64,000 nt of DNA from Microcoleus sp. FACHB-68 (GTDB lineage Bacteria; Cyanobacteriota; Cyanobacteriia; Cyanobacteriales; Oscillatoriaceae): assembly GCF_014695715.1 (NCBI RefSeq), contig NZ_JACJOT010000006.1, forward strand, positions 496,001-560,000. Reading direction: 5' to 3'. The notes under the pieces are model-generated. The model had not been told where the DNA came from, ran no database searches, and saw nothing but the letters and a program-made list of their open reading frames with translations. Position 1 is the first letter of the stretch; each line of letters opens with the position of its first letter. Of this stretch, positions 37,199 to 45,497 are shown one piece after another. Both the position numbers and the translations under genes were made by a program.

Positions 37199-37252
37199 AC
37201 CTTACTAAATTAGCTTAATGTTGGTTTCCATTGTTGGCACCACCGACAAGAT

Positions 37253-37825
37253 TTAGCCTGCTGAACCGGCCATTCTTAACCAGCCAAAAACTTGCTCTGC
37301 CGTTAACAAAAGATCGATTCCATCCAGCACAACTAACTGATCGCTTCCCCGGCATAATTGGGGTTGTTGATTCGGTAAAAAGATCAAGATCGAGCGATCA
37401 TCCGGGTCAATTAACCATCCTAATTGAGAGCCATAACTCAGACAGTGCAAAATCTTACCTGTCACTCGGTTTGAACTCTGTTCTGGGGAAAGGATTTCTA
37501 TCGTCCAGTCGGGGGCTATCAAAACATCATCGACAGGTTCCCCGTATCCATTGAATTCAATTTTAATCCAGTGAAAAACAGTAACATCAGGAACGATTGA
37601 CTGCCCGCCAAATGTACATCGAAGTTCAGGGAAAGCATAAGCGATTCGGCGATCCTCCACCACTTCATTGATTGTACTGATCAACTTTCCCTGAAGGCGG
37701 GAATGGCGAGTTTTTGGCATAGATTTCTGAATAATTTCACCGTTGATATACTCACTAGCCGGCTTCGTCTCTGGGAGTTTGAGAAACTCCTCTAAGTTCA
37801 GAGATTGAGGAGATATTTGTACCAT
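37253..37825 (-). CDS. Uma2-family protein (inverted paralogue of 36635-37198)
   Basis: 190 residues. The N-terminal half matches the preceding Uma2 protein almost residue for residue: LNLEEFLKLPETKPASEYIN, GEIIQKSMP, FPELRCTFGGQSIVPDVTVF and DWTIEILSPEQSSNRV. The C-terminal third is more diverged. The two genes are convergent, with only 54 bases between their stops. The shared GGAGGCAGCCTCAAATG leader shows that the duplication included the ribosome site. Confidence 0.9.
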   Translation of the reverse strand: MVQISPQSLNLEEFLKLPETKPASEYINGEIIQKSMPKTRHSRLQGKLISTINEVVEDRRIAYAFPELRCTFGGQSIVPDVTVFHWIKIEFNGYGEPVDDVLIAPDWTIEILSPEQSSNRVTGKILHCLSYGSQLGWLIDPDDRSILIFLPNQQPQLCRGSDQLVVLDGIDLLLTAEQVFGWLRMAGSAG

Positions 37826-37938
37826 TTGAGGCTGCCTCCGTGAGCGGAATCAGACAGATGTTATCTTATTATAATAGTGGATACCGGCACCCCGATTAGT
37901 GTAAAATTAAATAATGCTTTATCTAACAATTTAGGATA

Positions 37939-38127
37939 ATGACCATTAAAGAACAGCTCTTTCAGGAACTTGATCAAGTGCCGGAGTCTGATCTGCAAAA
38001 AGTATTAGAGTTTGTGCGTTCTCTCAAAGCTGAGGAACAATCTAGCATAAATGATCGGGTATGGCAGGCATACCTGGACTCTGAAGGGGAGAGAGAGGAG
38101 GTTTACCGTCGCCTTGCCAACTCATGA
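37939..38127 (+). CDS. Antitoxin-like small protein of a Doc-type toxin-antitoxin pair
   Basis: 62 residues. The N-terminus (MTIKEQLFQELDQVPESDLQKVLEFVRSL) is of the DUF2281-like short antitoxin type; the C-terminus, ending WQAYLDSEGEREEVYRRLANS, is charged and probably wraps the toxin. It overlaps the Fic/Doc gene by 14 bases, the typical translational coupling of type II systems. In such pairs the small protein binds and neutralises the toxin and represses the operon. The pairing is the main evidence; antitoxins of this kind are poorly conserved. Confidence 0.78.
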   Translation: MTIKEQLFQELDQVPESDLQKVLEFVRSLKAEEQSSINDRVWQAYLDSEGEREEVYRRLANS

Positions 38128-38509
38128 GTTTCTCAACAAAACTGCGGTTCTGAAGATTCATGCTAGACAAATTGCTAGCTTTGGGGGAAGCGAGGGAATC
38201 AGAGATAGCGGTTTGCTAGAGTCTGCTCTCGCTCAACCCCAAGCGACATTTGCCGGCACGCTTCTACACGCTACAATTCATGAACAAGCCGCCGCATATC
38301 TTTATCATTTGGCAATGAATCACCCGTTTATTGATGGGAACAAGCGGACAGCATTTGCGGTGATGGATACTTTTTTACGATTGAATCGCTATTCTCTTAA
38401 TTTGACGAATGATCAGGCGTATGACTTGGTGATCCAGGTTGTGCAGAGTCAGATGAGTAAGGCTGAATTAGGGAACTTTTTAGAAGAAGCAATTGCACCG
38501 GCACGATAA
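38114..38509 (+). CDS. doc: Doc/Fic-family toxin (death-on-curing type)
   Basis: 131 residues from a TTG start (PTHEFLNKTAVLKIH). The Fic motif is complete: HPFIDGNKRTAF, with the catalytic His and the GNK anion hole. Doc phosphorylates and inactivates elongation factor Tu; other Fic proteins add AMP. Length and the motif LHATIHEQAAAYLYHLAMN place it in the Doc branch. The frame is open from 38051, but an ATG there would put the start inside the antitoxin and add 21 residues unlike the family. A GAGGAGG lies 12 bases before the TTG, which is long and may keep translation low. Confidence 0.85.
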   Translation: MPTHEFLNKTAVLKIHARQIASFGGSEGIRDSGLLESALAQPQATFAGTLLHATIHEQAAAYLYHLAMNHPFIDGNKRTAFAVMDTFLRLNRYSLNLTNDQAYDLVIQVVQSQMSKAELGNFLEEAIAPAR

Positions 38510-38642
38510 ATTGCGGAGAAAACAAGATTGCCGGCTTTAACTTTTTTTTTGTCAGATTGCGGAAACCGGCTCTTTCATGCTGTGTCTATAGATGCAGACG
38601 GCAATAATCTGAACAATTAAAAGTTTAAGTCGAGAAAATTCT

Positions 38643-39329
38643 ATGAAAGTTGCAAAGTTAAAGTTTATAGGAATCACTTCAATTCTGCTGCTGAATATGG
38701 TTGCTTGTGAATCGCAAACCTCAGATCAAGCGTTGATCGCTCAACCATTAACCACTACACCGATTGCTTCCGAGTCACCGGCACCCCCTAGCAACCAAGC
38801 GCAGCGCTTCTATTCTGCTAAAGTGACAACGCAGGGGTTTGGTGCCATTCGGGTCGGGATGACGGTTGAGGAAGCCTCTCAAGCCGCAGGAACTCAACTG
38901 GTTGCCTTAGATGGCAAGGCACCTGATGTGAGTGAAAGTTGCAGCTATGTGAAGTTGCCAGATGCTCCAGACGGGTTGGAGTTTATGCTTAATTCCAATC
39001 GCATTGTCCGAGTCGATTTAACTTCTCAAATTACCAAAGATATTAATAATCGGCCTCAGTTGGTTGATGTGACTCAAGAGATTCGCACAATTTCAACTCT
39101 AAGCGGTGCTCGAATTGGGGATACAGAAGCCCAAATTAAAAGTTTATATGCTGGAAAGCTGGAAATTACTGACCATAAATACATCCCCGGAGGGCATTTT
39201 ATGACGGTGATTCCTAAAGATGCAGAGGATAGTAACTCTCGCTTAATTTTTGAGACAGATGGACATCGCGTTATCTATATCCGAGCCGGCCAGTTACCTG
39301 AAATTGATTGGGTTGAACGTTGCGGTTAA
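38643..39329 (+). CDS. Lipoprotein of unknown function
   Basis: 228 residues. A signal peptide ends in the lipobox MVAC (Cys22), followed by a Pro/Ser/Thr-rich linker to about residue 55. The mature domain has two related halves, each with a (G/R)I(R/G)xGxT/D motif: FGAIRVGMTVEEASQAAGTQ and SGARIGDTEAQIKSLYAGKL. These may be two copies of a small SmpA/BamE-like fold (inference). A pair of Cys residues (about 100 and 227) could form a disulfide. It is anchored in a membrane and faces the periplasm. Single gene. Confidence 0.8.
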   Translation: MKVAKLKFIGITSILLLNMVACESQTSDQALIAQPLTTTPIASESPAPPSNQAQRFYSAKVTTQGFGAIRVGMTVEEASQAAGTQLVALDGKAPDVSESCSYVKLPDAPDGLEFMLNSNRIVRVDLTSQITKDINNRPQLVDVTQEIRTISTLSGARIGDTEAQIKSLYAGKLEITDHKYIPGGHFMTVIPKDAEDSNSRLIFETDGHRVIYIRAGQLPEIDWVERCG

Positions 39330-39412
39330 GCAGTCCAAAATAATGCAATTGTAACGCGGGTAACTGAGAACACCGGCAGGATATTATGAGGAAAACAAGG
39401 GCAAATTATAAC

Positions 39413-39781
39413 CTAAAGTTCTAAAGCGTTCTGCTTCAGTTCGTTTAAAGAAGCGTATTCTAAAGCTGAGGCATGAGTTGCCGGCAAAACGACAGGAGGT
39501 GCGACTCCTGCATCCAGCGCTTCTTTCCAGCGAGAGGCGCACAAACACCAGCGATCTCCCGGTTTCAAACCTGGAAAATTAAACGCCGGCACAGGGGTAC
39601 TTAAATCATTTCCCCTCAATTTCGTGTAGTTTAAAAATTCTTCCGTCATTTGGGCACAAACAATGTGAGCACCCATGTCACCCCCACCCGTGTTGCATTT
39701 GCCATCCCGATAAAATCCGGTGATCGGGGATGTGCAGCAAGTTTCCAGTTTTCCACCCAGAACGTTACTAGCCTCTCTCAC
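39413..39781 (-). CDS. DUF2237 family protein
   Basis: 122 residues, the standard family length. It starts from GTG at 39781 with GGAGAAG 8 bases upstream. It matches DUF2237 throughout: LGGKLETCCTSPITGFYRDG, CNTGGGDMGAHIVCAQMTEE, FLNYTKLRGNDLSTP and LKPGDRWCLCASRWKEALDAG. The five conserved cysteines suggest a metal site or redox role, but the function is not established. Confidence 0.9.
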   Translation of the reverse strand: MREASNVLGGKLETCCTSPITGFYRDGKCNTGGGDMGAHIVCAQMTEEFLNYTKLRGNDLSTPVPAFNFPGLKPGDRWCLCASRWKEALDAGVAPPVVLPATHASALEYASLNELKQNALEL

Positions 39782-39862
39782 AATTGCAACTTCTCCACAA
39801 TAGTTTTTCTTTGGTTAGATTAGCGATATAGATTCACTTTTAGCAAGCGGTATGCCGATACT

Positions 39863-39979
39863 TTACTTTTTGCCGGTTGTAAAGACGCGCCACATAATGA
39901 AGCCGGCGAAGGCTATATATCCCACGACAGTCAGCCAATCTTGCCAATTACCCTGAATAATTGGAGCAAATTCGTCCAC
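39863..39979 (-). CDS. 38-residue single-TM small protein
   Basis: From GTG at 39979 the minus strand encodes MDEFAPIIQGNWQDWLTVVG followed by a hydrophobic stretch (YIAFAGFIMWRVF) and the end TTGKK. The composition is a short acidic, Trp-containing head, one membrane helix and a basic tail. A purine-rich GAGGG lies about 7 bases upstream. Small proteins of this design are common as subunits of cyanobacterial membrane complexes; I do not recognise this one. The clean topology argues for a real gene, but no homologue can be checked here. Confidence 0.5.
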   Translation of the reverse strand: MDEFAPIIQGNWQDWLTVVGYIAFAGFIMWRVFTTGKK

Positions 39980-40091
39980 GCTCAACCCTCACCTTACGGT
40001 TTTTTTTGTTACTTTATGCGAGCTACAATCGCTTTAGTTTGGAGCTAGATAGCACTAAACATTATCTAACTTTATAGCAAATAAAAATGTA

Positions 40092-40520
40092 TCAAGAAGC
40101 GGAATGCTGATTTAGTCGAGCCATTAATTGAATTCCACCTAGTTCATTTGTAAAGCCCCAGCGCTCATAAAACGGCATCATCTCTGGCAGACAGTACAAA
40201 CCCAATAACTCCACCGATTGCAATTGAGGATGCTCGACAACAGAATCAATTAACTTTTTTCCCAAACCTTGATTTCTATGAGTGGACTTAACAATCACAT
40301 CAAAAATAAATGCTCTGTAGACAAAATCTGTTAAGATGCGAATAAAACCGATGAGATGATCGCACTCATCGACCAATCCGATCACAATATCTGAAGCTGC
40401 CAACATCTTCACTACATCTTGCCGGTTGCGGTTGTGGCTCCAGAATTCATGACTGTATAATTCTGTTAACTCTGAAATTTGCTCCTCATTCAGTTCTGAA
40501 ATAATTCGGTAGCTTTCCAT
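40092..40520 (-). CDS. GNAT-family N-acetyltransferase
   Basis: 142 residues covering one GNAT domain. The acetyl-CoA pyrophosphate-binding motif is RNQGLGKKL (motif A, Q/RxxGxG/A); the preceding strand is AFIFDVIVKST and the last conserved block is MMPFYERWGFTNE. The substrate is not predictable. The members it most resembles are small cytoplasmic acetyltransferases of amines or amino acids. Single gene. Confidence 0.9.
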   Translation of the reverse strand: MESYRIISELNEEQISELTELYSHEFWSHNRNRQDVVKMLAASDIVIGLVDECDHLIGFIRILTDFVYRAFIFDVIVKSTHRNQGLGKKLIDSVVEHPQLQSVELLGLYCLPEMMPFYERWGFTNELGGIQLMARLNQHSAS

Positions 40521-40579
40521 GATGAGTTAGATCAAGTAAGTGTTTTCTCTTTCAGCACCCAATTCATTCAATTGTAGGG

Positions 40580-40641
40580 GCAAAGCATTCGGGGAGCAAT
40601 TAATCGGAGTTTTAAACGATTTTTGTATCCGAATGCTTTGC
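40580..40641. repeat. Hairpin repeat with arms GCAAAGCATTCGG / CCGAATGCTTTGC
   Basis: Perfect 13-bp arms with a loop of 36 bases, within the common cyanobacterial intergenic sequence GTAGGGGCAAAGCATTCGG. It probably belongs to a dispersed repeat family. It lies between the acetyltransferase gene and the stop of sdhA. Confidence 0.6.
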
Positions 40642-40777
40642 GCTACCTAGGGAAAGTGCAGCCGGCAGCAGTATTTCGGGCTGATTAAGAAGGGTACAAT
40701 AATATCTGAATTTTATCAGAGTTTAGCGTTAATTTTTCTCCCCCTCATTACAAGAAAGCAAACTGAAAGCCAGCAAA

Positions 40778-42505
40778 TTAATACTTCCGTTCTTGGGGTT
40801 GGAACATGGTAATTGCAACAGGCCGGTATTGCAAATCAATGCCAGCCGGCGAATAAAAAGCCAGCGTATGTTTCAAGAAATTCTCATCATCGCGCTCAGT
40901 GAAATCCTCGCGGCAATGAGCGCCGCGACTTTCTTGCCGGCTCAATGCGGAAGTGAGAATCACCTTACCGACAATCATTAAATTCCGCAGTTCAATCGCC
41001 TCAAGAATTTCCGTATTCCAGCAACTTCCCTTATCATCTAAATAGATTTTCTGGTATTGTTGCTGTAATTCTTCCAGTTGATTTAAACCTTCGCGCATTG
41101 TTTCTTCAGTGCGAAATACCCCGCAATGATCTGTCATGCAATCTTGGAAAGACTGACGCAACTGCCCGATGCGAAGTTTACCGGCTTGATTTAACAGGGA
41201 TTGAATTTGTTTAACCGCAGCAGTCAGATAGCGTTGCTCATCCACTTGCGGCAACTTGCGATTTTGCACATATTGAGCGATCGCAGCGCCCGTCAGCTTG
41301 CCATACACCACACATTCCAGCAAGGAATTACTCCCCAGCCGGTTTGCGCCGTGAACCGATACGCAAGCCGCCTCACCGGCAGCAAATAAGCCTTCGACAA
41401 ACCCATCAACCCCACTCCGCACCTTGCCCTCAATATTGACGGGAATTCCGCCCATCGAGTAGTGAACAGTCGGACGAATTGGCATCGGCTTCTCAACCGC
41501 ATCAATTCCCAGCAGCCGGTGTGCTTCCTCCCAAGCGAAGGGAACCCGAAGCATAATTTTCTCACGCCCCATGTGACGCAAATCCAGATAGACAAAAGGG
41601 CCGCCGGCACTGCCATCCGGATGAACACCACGTCCTGCGCGAATTTCTTTGGTAATGGCGCGAGAAGTAATATCACGTGGTGCGAGTTCCATGCGGCTGG
41701 GGGCGTAAGTTGCCATGAAGCGATCGCCCTCGCTATTGATTAAATAGGCACCTTCACCGCGCACGGCTTCAGAAATCAACACACCCACAGGATACAACCC
41801 GGTGGGATGGAATTGCACAAACTCCATATCCTGCAAAGGAATGCCGGCAAGGGCAGACATTGCCAACCCGTCGCCGGTGGAGGCATAATCATTCGAGGTG
41901 GTATTGTAAGCACGACCATAGCCGCCGGTGGCAAACATCACCGCCTTTGCGCGGAGCACTGCCAGCTTGCCATCATCGATGCGGTACATGACAACGCCTT
42001 TGGCTTGCCCGTCTTCCAGGATCATCTGCAAGACGTACCACTCATCATAGATGTGGACGCCATACCGGCGCAGGTTGTTAACTAATTCGTGTAAAATTGC
42101 ATGGCCGGTTTTGTCAGCCGCATAGCAGGTGCGGTTGTGAGAGTGCCCCCCAAAAGCACGCTGGGCAATACGTCCATCGGGCAACCGGGAGAACAAAACG
42201 CCCATGTGTTCCAAATCAATCACCACATCGGGCGCTTCTTTGGCAAGAATTTCCACCGCATCTTGATCGGCAAGATAGTCTGAACCCTTGACAGTATCAA
42301 AGGCGTGGGCTTTCCAATCGTCCTCGGAATCAACGTTCTTTAGTGAGGCAGCCATGCCACCTTGGGCGGCAACCGAGTGAGATCGAATCGGGTGGGTTTT
42401 CGCCACCACAGCTACTTTTAAATTCGGATCGGTGCGGGCAATTTCGACGGCGGCGCGGCAGCCGGCTAATCCACCGCCAACAATAATCACATCATGGTCT
42501 AGCAT
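40778..42505 (-). CDS. sdhA: Succinate dehydrogenase/fumarate reductase flavoprotein subunit
   Basis: 575 residues. It oxidises succinate and passes electrons to the plastoquinone pool through the iron-sulfur subunit. FAD-binding motif GGGLAGCRAAVE at 10-21; His43 in RSHSVAAQGG is the position of covalent FAD attachment. Also present are ATGGYGRAYNTTSN, the substrate-site motif EFVQFHPTGLYP, and the C-terminal RQESRGAHCREDFTERDD, the last with the conserved Arg of SdhA. No sdhB or membrane-anchor gene adjoins, as usual in cyanobacteria, where the subunits are dispersed. The small membrane protein upstream at 42704 is not recognisably SdhC or SdhD. Confidence 0.95.
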   Translation of the reverse strand: MLDHDVIIVGGGLAGCRAAVEIARTDPNLKVAVVAKTHPIRSHSVAAQGGMAASLKNVDSEDDWKAHAFDTVKGSDYLADQDAVEILAKEAPDVVIDLEHMGVLFSRLPDGRIAQRAFGGHSHNRTCYAADKTGHAILHELVNNLRRYGVHIYDEWYVLQMILEDGQAKGVVMYRIDDGKLAVLRAKAVMFATGGYGRAYNTTSNDYASTGDGLAMSALAGIPLQDMEFVQFHPTGLYPVGVLISEAVRGEGAYLINSEGDRFMATYAPSRMELAPRDITSRAITKEIRAGRGVHPDGSAGGPFVYLDLRHMGREKIMLRVPFAWEEAHRLLGIDAVEKPMPIRPTVHYSMGGIPVNIEGKVRSGVDGFVEGLFAAGEAACVSVHGANRLGSNSLLECVVYGKLTGAAIAQYVQNRKLPQVDEQRYLTAAVKQIQSLLNQAGKLRIGQLRQSFQDCMTDHCGVFRTEETMREGLNQLEELQQQYQKIYLDDKGSCWNTEILEAIELRNLMIVGKVILTSALSRQESRGAHCREDFTERDDENFLKHTLAFYSPAGIDLQYRPVAITMFQPQERKY

Positions 42506-42588
42506 ATTTTGCTTAATATGTGCTTCTTTCTCTATTTACGCTCACCCATTGAAAAAAACTCCCCACCAAAAGGCAGGGAAGGTTTTAG

Positions 42589-42666
42589 ATAGGGCATGGG
42601 GAATAGGGCATAGGGAATAGGGCAAGGCTGCGCCAACAAGAACGGTAGGGGAATAGGGCATGGAGG
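42589..42666. repeat. Short tandem repeats of a GGGAATAGGGCAT type
   Basis: Several copies of the unit GGGCATGGGGAATA or GGGCATAGGGAATA run between 42589 and 42615, with another copy at 42648-42662. Such heptamer-based repeats are common between cyanobacterial genes. Confidence 0.65.
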
Positions 42667-42703
42667 ATAACTTCCACTCTTCCCCTCTTACTCGCGCCGC
42701 TAT

Positions 42704-43015
42704 TCAGCTTGTGGCTTGGACGGTTTTCTGAGTGGGGACGTTGCCCTGCGGCTGTGGGTTTTTTGCGGTTTCTACCGGCGCAAACTCGATGTGGTTCAGC
42801 AGGGTGGTGACGAAGGCAAAGAGGAGGAAGGGGAGAGAGAGGACAAGGATGAGTCCAACGGTTGCCAGTGCGTAAATTTGGCGAGTGGTACTCCACAGCG
42901 CGAGTGCGGTGGCTAGGCTAATGAAGATGACCATTAACCAAACGATGATTTGACCGTAAATATCACCAAAGGTCAGGGTGCAGACTAAACGATATCCATC
43001 ATTCGGGTTATTCAT
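42704..43015 (-). CDS. Small two-TM membrane protein of unknown function
   Basis: 103 residues with two hydrophobic segments (about 23-45, IIVWLMVIFISLATALALWS; about 50-73, ALATVGLILVLSLPFLLFAF) and a soluble Pro/Gln-rich tail. No known domain. Supported by the clean hydrophobic profile and by a start codon at the beginning of the open frame. It lies upstream of sdhA on the same strand, 198 bases away across a repeat tract, so co-transcription is possible but not shown. Confidence 0.65.
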   Translation of the reverse strand: MNNPNDGYRLVCTLTFGDIYGQIIVWLMVIFISLATALALWSTTRQIYALATVGLILVLSLPFLLFAFVTTLLNHIEFAPVETAKNPQPQGNVPTQKTVQATS

Positions 43016-43727
43016 AACGTCCCTCGCAACATTCGTTTAAATTTCTAGTGTAAAGCTCTGATTCAGTTGTAGAGGATTTTTAAAGATTTTTAAAATCCTT
43101 GCAATATGATTTTACATTTCGCTACGTTTGCTTGCGGTAACTCACATTGCCGGCATTGCGTCAAGTCAAATCCCAATTCCTCATACTCATTGTGTCTAAT
43201 TTCCCTAATTCGGAAGAGTTCGCTGGAGCCGGTGTTATTTTTTCTTATTTTAATCTTTGATATCTGCCCTGATCTTTAGATTGTGCTAAATTTTCTAACT
43301 TATGCCGGCATAAAACCACAAAAATATAAATACAGCAAAATTCATAAGCTTATTTTAAGATTTTTTCAATGCCATTGAGGGAATACAGGACAAGCATCTG
43401 GGAAATAAACGATGTCGAGGTTAAACCGGCATGATGAGGCGGCTGAATTATTTAACAAAGCCTACGAGAAAGCGGTAGAAGTTTGTGCAAAAATCAATAA
43501 TTTACCAGAGAATAGTTAATCAATTGTGATTAAGCAAGAAAAAAATTAAGAGGCCGGTTGTATCAAAGAGGATAGCCGGCTACATTTTTAGGACTTCATG
43601 CCGGTGAGCTTTTACATTTGATATAATTCCTGTATCAACTGCGGTGAGTGGGGCGAGATTGTTGTTGAAAGAGAGAACAAACCACAAGCCGGTTTTAGAA
43701 AAATTATCAGGCAGGTATCCATAAGCA
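43016..43727. other. Intergenic region, 0.7 kb
   Basis: AT-rich. Only a 35-codon frame at 43412-43519 resembles protein. The Uma2 gene that follows at 43728 must have its promoter at the right end. Confidence 0.5.
43412..43519 (+). pseudogene. Possible TPR-protein remnant, 35 codons
   Basis: The frame MSRLNRHDEAAELFNKAYEK and the following VEVCAKINNLPENS resemble the end of a tetratricopeptide helix pair. Too short to be a domain. It could be a decayed end of a TPR gene or chance. Confidence 0.28.
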
Positions 43728-44372
43728 ATGACAACCACCCTGATTCAAAATCCCACTTCTAGAGTTCTGCTAAAAAATATTAGCTGGCAGACTTATGAAT
43801 TCCTCGTGCAAGATTTAGCAGAACAGCCAGGAATTCGCTTGACTTATGACCGAGGAACTTTAGAAATCATGACGCCTTTAGATCCACACGAAAAGTATAA
43901 AAAAATCTTAGGGCGTTTTGTAGAAACCCTAAGTGAGGAATTGGATACTGATATTTACAGCCTAGGTTCAAGAACCTGTAAGCGTGAAGATTTGGATCGC
44001 GGATTAGAACCTGATCAGTGCTACTATATCCAGAACGAGGATTTAGTCTGGGATAAAGAACAAATTGACTTAAATCAAGATCCTCCACCAGATTTAGTCA
44101 TTGAGATTGACATTGCAAGTAGTTCAATTAACCGGCTCGCATTATACGCAAGTTTAGGTGTACCGGAAGTCTGGCGTTATGACGGAACTCGTTTAATCAT
44201 TTATCACTTAGAAGGAAAGGAATATGCAGAATGCAATAATTCCCCCACTTTCCCTTTTCTTCCACAAACTGAAATCGAGCGGTTTTTGGAATTGAGAAAA
44301 ACGACAAAAGAAAAAGCTTTGCTGCGGTTGTTTCGGGAGTGGATAAGAAGTCAGATTCAGCAAAATGAATGA
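43728..44372 (+). CDS. Uma2-family protein
   Basis: 214 residues. Core signatures are ISWQTYEFLVQDL, GIRLTYDRGTLEIMTPLDPHEKYK (the ExM(S/T)P motif of a large Uma2 subgroup), DLVIEIDIASSSINRL and GVPEVWRYDGTRLIIY. It belongs to a subgroup different from the pair at 36.6-37.8 kb, whose members have EILSPEQS instead. The putative PD-(D/E)XK-type active site is complete. Confidence 0.9.
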   Translation: MTTTLIQNPTSRVLLKNISWQTYEFLVQDLAEQPGIRLTYDRGTLEIMTPLDPHEKYKKILGRFVETLSEELDTDIYSLGSRTCKREDLDRGLEPDQCYYIQNEDLVWDKEQIDLNQDPPPDLVIEIDIASSSINRLALYASLGVPEVWRYDGTRLIIYHLEGKEYAECNNSPTFPFLPQTEIERFLELRKTTKEKALLRLFREWIRSQIQQNE

Positions 44373-44519
44373 AAATCAGTAAGTTAACACTATAAATCTT
44401 AAAAAGAGTAAGCTTTTTAGATATAAAATAACAAATGATGTAATTTATAAAATTAAAAATCGTTTAAATTATTTGTTATCATTAAAATTATGCTGCATTA
44501 AAGATGGAGTTACTTTTCG

Positions 44520-45497
44520 ATGGTACTGATCCGCATTCCTAAAATTTGGGAAATTCCAGAGCGAGAAGTGACCGATGAAGATGTATTTCTCAACCGGCGT
44601 CGCTTCGTCAAAACCCTGATCGGTGCCGGCATAGGTGCCACGATTCTGCCGGTACTTGGCTGCGAGAGCAAAACCAAATCAAAAATTAATCCGGCTGCCG
44701 GCACAGAGGATCTGAGTTCCGTTCAACGCAATCCCAAATTTGACAAAGTTGACAGGACTCTCACTGACGAATCTCTCGCCTCTACTTACAACAACTTTTA
44801 TGAGTTTGGTGGCACCAAAGGTATTTGGGAAAACGCCCAAGCTTTGCCAACCGAAGATTGGAAAGTTGAAGTCAAAGGTTTGGTCAAAAACCCCCGCACC
44901 TATGACTTAGATGATCTCCAGAAAAAATTTCCCGTTGAAGAACGTATCTATCGATTCCGCTGCGTAGAAGCTTGGGCAATGGTGGTGCCGTGGATTGGAT
45001 TCCCCATGAAACAGCTAATTGCAGATGTAGAACCGGCTTCCGCTGCTAAATTTGTTCGCTTCACCTCTTTCTACGACCCGAAAATTACCCCCGGCCCGTT
45101 ACATTTTGGCGAGTTGCCTTGGCCCTATACCGAAGGACTGCGGATTGAGGAGATGGCAAACGATCTAGCATTCTTCGCCACCGGCATCTATGGTCACACC
45201 CTCCCCAAACAACACGGTGCTCCTATCCGTATGGTGACACCCTGGAAATATGGCTTTAAAGGAGCCAAATCCATCGTCAAAATCGAATTCCTCGACAAGC
45301 AACCGGCCACCTTTTGGAACAGCCTAATTCCCAGCGAGTATGACTTCGAGGCCAACGTTAACCCCACTAAACCCCACCCCCGCTGGTCCCAAGCAACAGA
45401 ACGGATGGTTGGGCCAGGGCCGGCCTTAACTTGGGAAAAACGCCCGACCCTGCCCTATAACGGTTACGGTGACTACGTTGCGTCGCTATACACTTAA
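44520..45497 (+). CDS. msrP: Protein-methionine-sulfoxide reductase, molybdopterin subunit (YedY)
   Basis: 325 residues. MsrP repairs oxidised methionines of periplasmic proteins. A Tat signal is present: NRRRFVK at 25-31 followed by the hydrophobic TLIGAGIGATILPVLG. The sulfite-oxidase-like fold binds Mo-molybdopterin through Cys148 in YRFRCVEAWAMVVPW. Other family motifs are YNNFYEFGGTKG, LPWPYTEGLRIEEAN-like sequence, and HGAPIRMVTPWKYGFKGAKS. The haem-binding membrane partner MsrQ is not adjacent, so electrons must come from a gene elsewhere or another donor. Its stop codon overlaps the stop of the convergent gene. Confidence 0.94.
   Translation: MVLIRIPKIWEIPEREVTDEDVFLNRRRFVKTLIGAGIGATILPVLGCESKTKSKINPAAGTEDLSSVQRNPKFDKVDRTLTDESLASTYNNFYEFGGTKGIWENAQALPTEDWKVEVKGLVKNPRTYDLDDLQKKFPVEERIYRFRCVEAWAMVVPWIGFPMKQLIADVEPASAAKFVRFTSFYDPKITPGPLHFGELPWPYTEGLRIEEMANDLAFFATGIYGHTLPKQHGAPIRMVTPWKYGFKGAKSIVKIEFLDKQPATFWNSLIPSEYDFEANVNPTKPHPRWSQATERMVGPGPALTWEKRPTLPYNGYGDYVASLYT

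Noticed and set aside
42704-43015. SdhC/SdhD membrane anchor next to sdhA
   Set aside because: Only two hydrophobic segments and no haem-ligand His pattern; association with sdhA is positional only.
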